Of a stretch of 30,810 nucleotides of DNA, positions 1 to 7,933 are shown in pieces. Below the pieces are notes generated by a model. That model was given only the letters and a program-made list of their open reading frames with translations. It was not told the DNA's origin and ran no database searches. A program made the translations under genes and the position numbers. Origin of the DNA: an uncultured Propionibacteriaceae bacterium (GTDB taxonomy: Bacteria; Actinomycetota; Actinomycetes; Propionibacteriales; Propionibacteriaceae); the NCBI GenBank assembly GCA_937988865.1, contig CALKHV010000123.1, forward strand, positions 1 through 30,810, given 5' to 3'. Position 1 is the stretch's first letter. Each line of letters opens with the position of its first letter.

Positions 1-21
1 GTGAGGACCGAGGAGGCCGTC

Positions 22-1212
22 GTGCCCGAACAACCCTTCCCAGGTGTCTTCGTGGAGGAGACGAGTTTCCGTCCGACGTTGATCGAGGGCGTGGACACCT
101 CGACGCTCGGCATGGCGGGACTCACCTGTTTCGGCCCGCCCGCCCCGACCCTGGTCACCAGTTTCGCGGAGTTCGAGCGGGTCTTCGGCGGACTTGATGA
201 TGTGGGGCACGAGGGGCAGGACCGCACGAACCACCTCGCGTACGCGGCTCGCGGGTTCTTCGACAACGGGGGACGCAGACTGTACGTCGCGCGGGTCGCC
301 CCGCTCGAGGCTGACGCTGGCGGACGACCCCTGACCGCGGACGACCTCGCCGGGATGCCTTCCCCGGACGCCCCGTCGGTCGCTCCGACCGGCCTCGCCG
401 CGCTCGCCGAGGTGGACGACGTCGCCATCGTCGCGACCCCCGACATGGTGCGGCTGGACGCGTCCGACCAGGTGACGGCCGCGGCCAATCTGATCGCGCA
501 CTGTGAGCGTCCAGGGGCGTACCGGTTCGGGATCATCGACCCTCCGCGGGACAGCACGGTCGCGGACGTGCGGGCCTTCCGGGCCCGGTTCGACACCAGC
601 CGGGCGGCCCTCTACTACCCGTGGTTGGACGTTCTTGACCCGTCCGGTGGGCGAGTGCAGGTGCCCCCGAGCGGATTCGTCGCGGGCATCTACGCCAGGG
701 TCGACATCGAGCGGGGCGTCCACCATGCACCGGCCAATGAGGTGATCGACGGGATCATGGCGCTGCGTGCGTTGGTCACTGATCAGGCGCTCAACCCCGA
801 GGGCATCAACCTCCTGCGCTTCTTCAACGGACGCGGGAGCCGGGTGTGGGGTGCGCGGACCATGAGTTCCGACCCGGAATGGAGGTACGTCAACGTCCGG
901 AGGTTGTTCCTGTACCTCGAGCACTCGATCGACCGCTCCACCCGGTGGGCGGTCTTCGAGCCGAACAACGAGGTGCTGTGGGCGTCCGTGGTGCGTGCCG
1001 TCGAGAACTTCCTGGTGACCACCTGGCGCAACGGGGCGCTGCAGGGTTCCAGGCCCGAAGAGGCCTTCTTCGTGCGTTGCGACCGCACCACGATGACCCA
1101 GGACGACCTCGACAACGGACGCCTGGTCTGCCTGGTCGGGGTGGCGCCCGTGCGTCCGGCCGAGTTCGTGATCTTCCGGATCGGGCAGTGGACGGCGGAC
1201 GCCCAGCGCTGA
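22..1212 (+). CDS. Contractile tail sheath protein (phage tail or extracellular contractile injection system)
   Basis: This gene encodes a subunit of the contractile sheath that surrounds the inner tube of myovirus tails and related injection systems. The N-terminus (PGVFVEETSFRPTLIEGV) matches the family's PGVYVEE-x-IEGV handle. The C-terminus (CDRTTMTQDDLDNGRL, then GVAPVRPAEFVIFRIGQ) is the conserved sheath C-terminal domain. I chose GTG at 22 because AGGAGG (11-16) lies 5 nt upstream and the resulting protein begins PEQPFPGVFVEE as in relatives; an upstream in-frame GTG at position 1 would add 7 residues. The product is 396 aa. The C-terminal wording resembles injection-system sheaths more than classical phage, but no tube, baseplate or ATPase gene is visible because the window begins here. 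It shares the GGACGC word bias of the rest of the window, so it does not look recently acquired. Confidence 0.85.
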   Translation: MPEQPFPGVFVEETSFRPTLIEGVDTSTLGMAGLTCFGPPAPTLVTSFAEFERVFGGLDDVGHEGQDRTNHLAYAARGFFDNGGRRLYVARVAPLEADAGGRPLTADDLAGMPSPDAPSVAPTGLAALAEVDDVAIVATPDMVRLDASDQVTAAANLIAHCERPGAYRFGIIDPPRDSTVADVRAFRARFDTSRAALYYPWLDVLDPSGGRVQVPPSGFVAGIYARVDIERGVHHAPANEVIDGIMALRALVTDQALNPEGINLLRFFNGRGSRVWGARTMSSDPEWRYVNVRRLFLYLEHSIDRSTRWAVFEPNNEVLWASVVRAVENFLVTTWRNGALQGSRPEEAFFVRCDRTTMTQDDLDNGRLVCLVGVAPVRPAEFVIFRIGQWTADAQR

Positions 1213-1235
1213 GGGTTTCAGGCGGTGCCGGGGTC

Positions 1236-1832
1236 TCAGGCGGTGTCGGGGGCGGGGGAGGACATCCACCGTCGAACCGTCCGGACGCCCTTGCGGATGC
1301 GTCCGAACAAGAGGGCGACGATCACGATTCCGAGCACGAGGATGAGGCCTGCGATGACGGCGGCCGCGACCGGGTTCAGCACGGCGAGGGACGCGATCGA
1401 CACCACGCCGATGTCGTTGCCGATGCTGGCGGTGACGTTGGTGACCGGTTCGGGCGAGGTGTTGATCGCCAGGCGCAACCCTGATTTGGTGACGTGGCTG
1501 AGCAGCGCTGTGACGCCGCCCACGCTGGCGAGCGTGATGGTCAGGAGGTTGCCGCTGTCGCCGGCGATGAGCGCACCGATGACCGCTCCGGCGACGGGCC
1601 GGATGATCGTGGAGATCGCGTCCCAGGTGGAATCGATGTAGGGGACCTTGTCGGCGACCAGTTCGAGCAGGGCGAGGACGCCCATGACGATGAGCACATC
1701 GGTGCGCTCGAAGCCGGCGGGGACGTCGCTGACGTCCGCGAAGCGTCCGACCAGACCGAGTACGAGCACGGTGGCGTAGGCGTTGATGCCGCTGGCCCAG
1801 CCGGACGCGAACGTCATGGGGAGGAGTTCCAT
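1236..1832 (-). CDS. DUF4126 family integral membrane protein
   Basis: This is a 198-residue, very hydrophobic protein with about four to five membrane segments. The N-terminal stretch FASGWASGINAYATVLVLGL, the following ELVADKVPYIDSTWDAI and RPVAGAVIGALIA are typical of DUF4126 proteins. The family function is unknown. The gene is convergent with the sheath gene (23-nt gap) and divergent from the SOS operon. No Shine-Dalgarno precedes the ATG at 1832. A TANNNT -10-like hexamer (TACCCT, minus strand, 1845-1840) sits about 8 nt before the ATG, which would give a leaderless mRNA; that part is inference. A second ATG at residue 6 is an alternative start. Confidence 0.8.
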   Translation of the reverse strand: MELLPMTFASGWASGINAYATVLVLGLVGRFADVSDVPAGFERTDVLIVMGVLALLELVADKVPYIDSTWDAISTIIRPVAGAVIGALIAGDSGNLLTITLASVGGVTALLSHVTKSGLRLAINTSPEPVTNVTASIGNDIGVVSIASLAVLNPVAAAVIAGLILVLGIVIVALLFGRIRKGVRTVRRWMSSPAPDTA

Positions 1833-1848
1833 GCGTCACAGGGTACGG

Positions 1849-1903
1849 GTGTCAGTGCCGCTCTTGACGCAGTGTCAGTGCCGCTCTTGACGCAGTGTCA
1901 GTG
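1849..1903. repeat. 23-bp tandem repeat, two full copies plus a 9-bp partial
   Basis: Two perfect adjacent copies of a 23-bp unit lie at 1849-1871 and 1872-1894. The unit begins GTGTCAGTGCCG and ends CTCTTGACGCA. The first 9 bp recur at 1895-1903. The array lies in the divergent intergenic region, and each copy carries TTGACG, which can act as a -35 element for the rightward promoter. Confidence 0.9.
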
Positions 1904-1917
1904 GCCGGGTCTATAGT
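1887..1917 (+). promoter_or_regulatory. Probable promoter of the SOS translesion-synthesis operon
   Basis: TTGACG (1887-1892) and TATAGT (1912-1917) are good -35 and -10 matches, separated by a rather long 19-bp spacer. The predicted start site, about 1924, falls at the edge of the LexA box, the usual place for repression. The -35 lies inside the second copy of the 23-bp repeat. Confidence 0.55.
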
Positions 1918-1926
1918 GGTCATTGT

Positions 1927-1942
1927 TCGAACAGGCGTTCGA
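1927..1942. promoter_or_regulatory. LexA operator (SOS box)
   Basis: TCGAACAGGCGTTCGA is a perfect dyad that matches the Gram-positive/actinobacterial SOS consensus TCGAAC-N4-GTTCGA. It lies just downstream of the -10 hexamer at 1912-1917 and upstream of an operon with two translesion polymerases, the expected LexA target. Confidence 0.9.
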
Positions 1943-2010
1943 TCCACGCAGGTGGCGGAGGACTTGGGGAAGGCCCCGCCGAAGCCGTGTGGACGCCGTC
2001 CGATCGAGCA

Positions 2011-2077
2011 GGGACCGCCCTGGCGTGACTGGATTCGACCCCCGGTCACGCCAGGGCTCCCGACACCTTGGGTCGAA
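2011..2077 (+). ncRNA. Structured 5' leader with possible pseudoknot, upstream of the DUF6504-HEPN-dnaE2-dinB operon
   Basis: GCCCTGGCGTGAC (2017-2029) pairs perfectly with GTCACGCCAGGGC (2045-2057). The stem extends inward by three pairs (2030-2032 with 2042-2044, one G-U) and outward by GGGA/TCCC (2011-2014 with 2058-2061) past a 2-nt bulge. Eight of the nine loop bases, TTCGACCC (2034-2041), are perfectly complementary to GGGTCGAA (2070-2077), which allows an H-type pseudoknot. No U-tract follows, so it is not a standard terminator. It lies about 90 nt after the predicted transcription start and 48 nt before the first gene. I know of no named RNA family that it matches. Confidence 0.6.
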
Positions 2078-2125
2078 AACAGGGGACGCGCAGCGATGCG
2101 TCCGAGCGGCCTTTGGGAGGGCAGG

Positions 2126-2569
2126 ATGCGCAGGTACGACGAACCGATCGAAGTGCGACTCGGTGACCAGGTGGGCGATCGGGCTGAAGGGCCCGCGCAA
2201 TTCCTCTGGCGCAATCGCCTGTGGCGGGTGCTCGAGGTGCAGTCACGGTGGGTGGAATCGAGCGACTGGTGGAACGGGCCGAGCGTCCGGGCTGCCCGTG
2301 GTGTCGAGGAGGAGGCGGGCCGATCGGTGCCCAGGTTCATCCACGGTGAGCCCGAACGTCGCGACGGTGTGACCCCGTACGCAGACTGGGGCCCGATCAA
2401 TGAGCGCGTCCACTCCACACCACGACACGACGAGGACGCCGACCTGTTGGGCGAACACGAGATCTGGCGCGTCGAGGCGTCCTGTGGACGCCACACCTCG
2501 CCGGGCGTCTACGACCTGGCCCACTCCTGGGGAACCGGCGGCTGGGTGCTCCGATCGGTGGTGGACTGA
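2126..2569 (+). CDS. DUF6504 family protein, first gene of the SOS operon
   Basis: This is a 147-residue soluble protein rich in tryptophan and arginine (RYDEPIEVR, then FLWRNRLWRVLEV and SRWVESSDWW). It resembles the DUF6504 proteins encoded next to actinobacterial dnaE2. The ATG at 2126 is chosen because GGGAGG (2115-2120) lies 5 nt upstream and the conserved part starts here. The open frame continues upstream to 1895, but that part covers the promoter, LexA box and leader and is not coding. The function is unknown; its place at the head of an SOS operon suggests an accessory role in translesion synthesis. Its stop overlaps the next start by 1 nt. Confidence 0.75.
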   Translation: MRRYDEPIEVRLGDQVGDRAEGPAQFLWRNRLWRVLEVQSRWVESSDWWNGPSVRAARGVEEEAGRSVPRFIHGEPERRDGVTPYADWGPINERVHSTPRHDEDADLLGEHEIWRVEASCGRHTSPGVYDLAHSWGTGGWVLRSVVD

Positions 2570-2967
2570 TGAGCCCCCTCGACGGACTGCAGCGCGCCCG
2601 CGCGGTGGTCGACGGTGCGGCCGACCAGCCCCCCGGCCGGCGTTACCTCAGCGCCCATGCCGCCGCGCAGGACGTGCTGGCGGTGGTGCTGGCCACGCGC
2701 TCCCCGCGCATCCGTGCGCTGCCGGGCCCGGTGAACGGGTGGCAGTTGCTGGCCCGGGTGGCGCCCGAGTACGGCGAATGGGCCGCCTACTTCGCCGCGC
2801 TGCAGCCCAAGCGGCAGGCGGTGCTGGCAGGTGCGGTCAACCTGGTCACCGAGCGCGAGGCCGACGACCTGGCGCGGGACGCCATGACCTTCTGCGACGA
2901 GGTCGACCGGCGGGTCCGTCGACGGCTGGCGTCCGACCAACGCCTCGATGGCCAGGGGGCAGGCTGA
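2569..2967 (+). CDS. SAV_6107-type HEPN domain protein
   Basis: This is a 132-residue, mostly helical protein. It contains RYLSAH at residues 25-30, which fits the Rx4-6H motif of HEPN domains, and it resembles the SAV_6107 HEPN family found beside actinobacterial dnaE2. HEPN proteins are often RNases or nucleotide-binding helical bundles, but whether this family is catalytic is not known to me. The gene is joined to its neighbours by 1-nt overlaps at both ends (TGATG), so it is translated as part of the LexA-controlled operon. Its position suggests it works with, or is dosed with, the mutagenic polymerases. In mycobacteria the corresponding slot of the mutasome is held by ImuA', which is unrelated by eye. 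Confidence 0.75.
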   Translation: MSPLDGLQRARAVVDGAADQPPGRRYLSAHAAAQDVLAVVLATRSPRIRALPGPVNGWQLLARVAPEYGEWAAYFAALQPKRQAVLAGAVNLVTEREADDLARDAMTFCDEVDRRVRRRLASDQRLDGQGAG

Positions 2968-5900
2968 TGGACCCCTTCATCCACCTGCGCGTGGCGTCCG
3001 GCTACTCGCTGCAGTACGGGGCGTCCCATCCGTCAGCCCTGGTCGCGAAGGCCGCCGAGCACGAGATGGACAGCCTCGCCCTCACCGACCGCGACGGTCT
3101 CTACGGGGCGATCCGGTTCGCCAAGGCGTGCCTGGCCAGCGGGATCGCGCCGATCGTGGGCGTCGACCTGGCCATGCCGTTCGCCGAGGTGCCGCGTCGT
3201 GCCTCGCCTGTGCGTACGTCCGCGGCGAAGGGCGGTGAACTCCGCGACGTTCGCCTGCCGCGCGTGGTCGCGATGGCGACCTCACGCAAGGGGTGGTCGT
3301 CGCTGTGCCGCCTGACCAGTGCCACCCACCTGACGGGGGATCGCGGCGCGCCGATCAGCAGCCTCGACCTGATCGCGGGGCACGCGGCGTCCGGGGACGT
3401 GGTCGTGATGCTGGGCGCCGACTCCGAGTTCGGCCTCGCCGTCGCGCACGGACGCCGGGATCTCGCCGAGATCGAGTTGCGTCGCTGGCTCGACCTCGTC
3501 GACCCGTCCCAACTCGTGATCTCGGTGACCAATCACCAACTGGGCGGCACGGGTGTCGGGTCGGCTTCCCAGGCGGGGGCGATGCTCGCCCTGGCCGACG
3601 CCCACCACCTCACCGGCGTGCTCACCAATCAGGTCCGCATGGCCGAACGCCATCAGGCCGCCACCATCGACGTGCTCGACGCGGCCCGCCGCCTCGTGCC
3701 GCTCGACCTGCGCAACGTCGACCGCCGCAACGCCGAGGGTTGGCTCAAGTCGGGCAAGGACATGATCGAGGTCGCCCGCGAGGTCACCCGTCTGTCCGGA
3801 CGCGGGGAGCAGGGCGCGGAATCGCTGATCGCCGACACGCGCACCCTGGGCGTCCGGTGCCGGCTCGATCCGCGCGCCGACATCGGCCTGGGCGAGGTTC
3901 ATCTGCCCGAGTTCGACGTGCTGGGCACCACGGGGGCCGAGGCGATGGGCGTGCTCAGGCGGCGCTGTGAGGCCGGGGTGGGCGCCCGCTACGGCACGCT
4001 GACGTCGGCCGTGGCCGACAGGTTGGACGCCGAACTCGACGTCATCGACCAACTCGGCTTCTCGTCGTACTTCCTCACCGTCGCCGACGTGGTGCAGATG
4101 ATCAAGGACGCCGGCATCCGCTGCGCCGCCCGAGGGTCGGGTGCGGGAAGCCTGGTCAACTACCTGTTGGGCGTCTCTGGTGTCGACCCGCTGGCGTACA
4201 ACCTCATCATGGAGAGGTTCCTCTCGCCACTGCGGCAGGCGCTGCCCGACATCGACCTCGACGTCGAGTCGGCCAGGCGCACCGAGATCTACGAGAAGAT
4301 CTTCGACGCGTTCGGTGGCGAGCGGGTCGCGTGCGTCGCCATGATCGAGACCTATCGCGTCCGCCATGCCGTGCGTGACGTCGGTGCCGCGCTCAGCCTG
4401 CCGCCGATCGAGATCGACGCGATCGCCAAGAGCTTCCCCCACATCCGGGCCCGGGACGCACGGGCCGCCCTGCGCGACCTCCCCGAACTGCGCTCGGCCG
4501 GGCTGGGCGAAGAGCGACTCGACGTCCTCTTCCGCCTGGTCGAGTCCCTCGACGGACTGCCACGCCACGTGGCGTTGCACCCCTGTGGCGTCCTCTTGAG
4601 CGACGCCACCCTGGCCGACCGGACGCCCGTCGAGGCGAGCTTCGGCGGGTTCCCGATGAGCCAGTTCGACAAGGACGACGTCGAGGACATCGGGTTGTTG
4701 AAGCTCGACGTGCTCGGTATCCGGATGCAGTCGTCGATGGCGCACGCGCTGACCGAGATCGAGCGAACGGGAGGTGTGCGTCCCGACATCGACGCCCTCG
4801 CACCGTTCGACGACCCCGAGACCTACGACATGATCCAGCACGCCGCGACGCTCGGCTGCTTCCAGATCGAGTCGCCCGGGCAGCGTGAACTGGTCGGCAA
4901 GTTCGGCCCACAGACCTTCAACGACCTCATCATCGACATCTCCCTCTTCCGGCCGGGGCCGGTGAAGTCCGACATGATCGTGCCCTTCCTCAACGCACGC
5001 CAGGGCTGGAATTCCCCGGTCTACCTGCACCCCGATCTGGCGCCGGCGCTGGAGGAGACGGGCGGGGTGGTGGTCTTCCACGAGCAGATCATCCGGATGG
5101 TCTCGGTCGTCACGGGGTGCAGCCTCGCGCAGGCCGACGAGGTGCGCCGCGCGCTCGGGGACGTCCAGGGCCAGCGCGACGTCAAGGACTGGCTCGTCCC
5201 GACGGCACTGGCCCGGGGGTACGACCGGGCGGTGGTGGAGCGCATCTGGTTCGTGCTCGAGTCGTTCGCGTCCTTCGGCTTCTGCAAGGCGCACGCGGCC
5301 GCCTTCGCCCTGCCCACCTACCAGTCGGCGTGGCTGAAGCGGCACCATCCGGCGCCCTTCCTCGCGGGGTTGCTCACCCACGACCCCGGCATGTACCCGA
5401 AGCGGCTGATCCTCGAAGAGGCACGACGCATGGGCATCGCCGTGCTCGGGGTCGACGTCAACGCGTCCGTCGGTGACTACCGGGTCGAGAAGGTGGACGC
5501 CGACGTCGACCCCCTCGACTGGCAGCCCGCGCCCGGGGCGAGCACCGGCCTCCCGGACGCACGGGGCTGGGGCATCCGCCTGTCGCTCGCCGACGTGTCG
5601 GGCATGTCGGCGTCCGGGGTGCTGCGCATCGTGGCCGGCCAGCCCTACACGTCACTGAGCGATTTCTGGGTGCGCGCCCGCGTCGAGGCGCCCGTCGTCG
5701 AGAAGCTGGTGCTGTCGGGTGCGTTCGACTCCCTCTACGGCATTCGCCGGTACTCACCCGTGCGACGCCCCGACCAGGTGACGCGCCGCGACCTGCTCCT
5801 CGCGCTGGCCGACCTGCGCCGCATGGACATCGTCGAGTCGCGCACGGCGAGCCGCGCCAAGGGCCTGCGCCGGATGAAACCCCTGGTCGCCGAGACCGCC

Positions 5901-6782
5901 GACCCCCGCGACATGGCCAGGCGGCAGGCGAAGGGCGAGGTGGTGCCGGCGCGGGTGGCCGAGTCGTTCACGGGCGTCCAGTTGGCGTTGCCGCTCGACG
6001 ACGGCGCCGACGTCGACATCGTGCCCTCGGGCCTGCCCGAGATGAACCCCACCGAGCGGCTCGAGGCCGAACTCGAGATCCTCGGTCTCGACGCGAGCCA
6101 GCACGTCGTCGACTTCTACCGCGACTTCCTCACCGAGTTGGGCGTCACCCGATCGGGCGACCTCATGGGTCGGCGCAACCGGGCCGAGGTGCTGGTGGCG
6201 GGGGTGAAGGTCGCCACGCAGACACCGCCCGTCCGCTCCGGACGCAGGGTCGTCTTCCTCACCCTCGACGACGCGTCCGGGCCGGTGGACGCCACCTTCT
6301 TCGAGGACGCCCAGGGCCCCTACGCCGCGACGGTCTTCGCGTCCTGGCTGCTCGTGGTGCGCGGTGAGGTGCGCCGGACCGGTCCGCGGGGCATCTCGCT
6401 GCTGGCCACCGGCGCGTGGGACCTGCAGGCGCTCCACACCTTGTGGCAGTCGACGCTCACCTCCACCGGTGACCCGGACGCCGCGATGGCCGCGGTGATG
6501 GACGAGGTCGCCTTCGTGCCCGAGTCGTTCGGCATGGTGGGCACACCCGTGGCTTCCGGTCAGGACGTCCGCACCCACGTCGACGACCCGAGCCTGCCCG
6601 TCGGTGACCGTTCGGACGCCCAGGACCACACGCGTGCCGGGGGCATGGGACGCCGTCGCGTGCTCGTGCACGCGTCCGGGTTCAAGCAGTCGCCCTACGC
6701 CGACGTCCAGACACCGGGGACGCCCGCGTCCCAGGCGCCCCGCAAGTTGTGGCACTCGAGTCCGGGGAGTTCGGGCAGATGA
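2967..6782 (+). CDS. dnaE2: Error-prone DNA polymerase III alpha subunit, DnaE2 type
   Basis: This is a 1271-residue C-family polymerase for damage-tolerant synthesis. In order it has a PHP domain (residues about 1-250), the polymerase core with PDIDLD at 427-432 and KLDVLG around D581 (catalytic aspartates), fingers with FRPGPVKSDMI, a helix-hairpin-helix region and a C-terminal OB fold (about 1072-1150). It ends in the KLWHSSPGSSG tail typical of DnaE2. The PHP metal ligands look lost: the family's HxH is HLR at 6-8 and TDHDG is TDRDG at 40-44. QLALPL at 1005-1010 resembles a sliding-clamp binding motif (inference). The ATG at 2967 overlaps the HEPN stop by 1 nt. At 1271 aa it is somewhat longer than most relatives. 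LexA control is expected from the operon's SOS box. Confidence 0.9.
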   Translation: MDPFIHLRVASGYSLQYGASHPSALVAKAAEHEMDSLALTDRDGLYGAIRFAKACLASGIAPIVGVDLAMPFAEVPRRASPVRTSAAKGGELRDVRLPRVVAMATSRKGWSSLCRLTSATHLTGDRGAPISSLDLIAGHAASGDVVVMLGADSEFGLAVAHGRRDLAEIELRRWLDLVDPSQLVISVTNHQLGGTGVGSASQAGAMLALADAHHLTGVLTNQVRMAERHQAATIDVLDAARRLVPLDLRNVDRRNAEGWLKSGKDMIEVAREVTRLSGRGEQGAESLIADTRTLGVRCRLDPRADIGLGEVHLPEFDVLGTTGAEAMGVLRRRCEAGVGARYGTLTSAVADRLDAELDVIDQLGFSSYFLTVADVVQMIKDAGIRCAARGSGAGSLVNYLLGVSGVDPLAYNLIMERFLSPLRQALPDIDLDVESARRTEIYEKIFDAFGGERVACVAMIETYRVRHAVRDVGAALSLPPIEIDAIAKSFPHIRARDARAALRDLPELRSAGLGEERLDVLFRLVESLDGLPRHVALHPCGVLLSDATLADRTPVEASFGGFPMSQFDKDDVEDIGLLKLDVLGIRMQSSMAHALTEIERTGGVRPDIDALAPFDDPETYDMIQHAATLGCFQIESPGQRELVGKFGPQTFNDLIIDISLFRPGPVKSDMIVPFLNARQGWNSPVYLHPDLAPALEETGGVVVFHEQIIRMVSVVTGCSLAQADEVRRALGDVQGQRDVKDWLVPTALARGYDRAVVERIWFVLESFASFGFCKAHAAAFALPTYQSAWLKRHHPAPFLAGLLTHDPGMYPKRLILEEARRMGIAVLGVDVNASVGDYRVEKVDADVDPLDWQPAPGASTGLPDARGWGIRLSLADVSGMSASGVLRIVAGQPYTSLSDFWVRARVEAPVVEKLVLSGAFDSLYGIRRYSPVRRPDQVTRRDLLLALADLRRMDIVESRTASRAKGLRRMKPLVAETADPRDMARRQAKGEVVPARVAESFTGVQLALPLDDGADVDIVPSGLPEMNPTERLEAELEILGLDASQHVVDFYRDFLTELGVTRSGDLMGRRNRAEVLVAGVKVATQTPPVRSGRRVVFLTLDDASGPVDATFFEDAQGPYAATVFASWLLVVRGEVRRTGPRGISLLATGAWDLQALHTLWQSTLTSTGDPDAAMAAVMDEVAFVPESFGMVGTPVASGQDVRTHVDDPSLPVGDRSDAQDHTRAGGMGRRRVLVHASGFKQSPYADVQTPGTPASQAPRKLWHSSPGSSGR

Positions 6783-7933
6783 CTGGCGTGATAGCTCATG
6801 TCGACATGGACAGTTTCTATGCGTCCGTCGAGTTGGCCCGGCGTCCGGAGCTGCGGGGACAACCCATGTGGGTCGGCGGCTCCTCGCGGGGCGTCGTGCT
6901 GTCGGCGAGTTACGAGGCGCGAGCGTTCGGCGTCACGTCAGGCATGTCGTCGACCCGGGCGCGACGATTGTGCCCGCAGGGCATCGCGGTGCCGCCCGAC
7001 CATGACGAGTACGCGGCCGTGTCGGCGGGTGTGTTCGAGATCTTCGACCGGGTGACCGCGACGGTCGAGGCGGCGTCCATCGACGAGGCCTTCCTCGACC
7101 TGACCGGCGCCATCACCCGATCGGGGTCACCCGACCGGATCGGTGAACGCCTTCGCGCCCAGGTCGCCGACGAGCAGGGGGTGGCGTGTTCGGTGGGCAT
7201 CGCGTCCACGAAGTTCCTGGCGAAGCTGGCGTCCGGGGCGGCGAAACCCGACGGCATGGTCGTGGTGCCCCCCGACGAGGTGATCAGCTTCCTGCACCCC
7301 CTCGCCGTCGAGAAGATGTGGGGGGTGGGGGAGTCGACCACGACGAAGCTGCACAAGCTGGGACTGTTCACCATCGCCGACCTGGCCCACACCCCACGCG
7401 CCACCCTGCAGCGGGCCTTCGGCAACCAGGGGGGCGTGCTCCATGATCTGGCGTGGGGCCGGGACGCACGCCGCGTCATGGGGACGCCGCGCGAGCACTC
7501 GATCGGCTCGCAGGAGACCTTCGGACGCGACACCGACGATCCCGAGATCATCCGCACAGAGTTGTTGCGGTTGAGCGCGCGGACGGCGTCCCGGATGCGT
7601 CGTGCCCGCATGATGGGACGCGTCGTCACGATCTCGGTGCGGTTCGCCGACTTCACGACGATCACCCGCACCGGAACCCTCGACACCCCCACCGATGTGA
7701 CCGACGAGATCTTCGCCAGCGCCTGGCGCACCTTCCGCAAACTCAACCTGCAACGTGCCCGCATCCGCAGGGTCGGCGTCCGTGTTGAGAAGCTGGTGGA
7801 CGCGTCCGAGGCCTACCAGCAGTTCACCCTGGACGCCCCTGACAAGGGGATGCGCGACCTGGAGCGGGTCGCCGACGCCTGCGTGGTCAAGTTCGGCCCG
7901 GACGCGGTGCAACGTGCCAGTCTCACCCGCTGA
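6779..7933 (+). CDS. dinB: DNA polymerase IV (Y-family translesion polymerase)
   Basis: This is a 384-residue Y-family polymerase. The catalytic residues are intact: D9 in HVDMDSFYASVE and D102-E103 in ASIDEAFLDLT, so it is a true polymerase and not an inactive ImuB-like protein. The thumb region (KMWGVGESTTTKLHKLG) and little-finger region follow. The C-terminus lacks the standard clamp motif at the very end, but QQFTLD (347-352) could serve (inference). The ATG at 6779 overlaps the dnaE2 stop by 4 nt (ATGA); an earlier in-frame start would lie inside dnaE2 and add ten non-conserved residues. A dnaE2-dinB pair under LexA resembles the arrangement I recall from Streptomyces. Confidence 0.93.
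   Translation: MTGVIAHVDMDSFYASVELARRPELRGQPMWVGGSSRGVVLSASYEARAFGVTSGMSSTRARRLCPQGIAVPPDHDEYAAVSAGVFEIFDRVTATVEAASIDEAFLDLTGAITRSGSPDRIGERLRAQVADEQGVACSVGIASTKFLAKLASGAAKPDGMVVVPPDEVISFLHPLAVEKMWGVGESTTTKLHKLGLFTIADLAHTPRATLQRAFGNQGGVLHDLAWGRDARRVMGTPREHSIGSQETFGRDTDDPEIIRTELLRLSARTASRMRRARMMGRVVTISVRFADFTTITRTGTLDTPTDVTDEIFASAWRTFRKLNLQRARIRRVGVRVEKLVDASEAYQQFTLDAPDKGMRDLERVADACVVKFGPDAVQRASLTR

Noticed and set aside
2029..2045. tRNA T-arm-like ATTCGACC loop in the SOS operon leader
   Set aside because: There is no acceptor, D or anticodon arm around it, and the stem is far too long for a tRNA.
1895..2125. Upstream extension of the DUF6504 frame
   Set aside because: It runs over the -10 element, LexA box and structured leader, and the residues are not like the family; the ATG at 2126 has a strong ribosome site.
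3282..5381. Long open frame of 699 codons on the minus strand inside dnaE2
   Set aside because: It lies antisense to a clearly recognisable DnaE2, has low-complexity Arg/Gly/Asp/Val-rich composition typical of GC-rich shadows, and matches no family.
6749..6778. Earlier start for dinB inside dnaE2
   Set aside because: It would add ten residues unlike the family, whereas the ATGA overlap at 6779 gives the usual short N-terminus before HVDMDSF.
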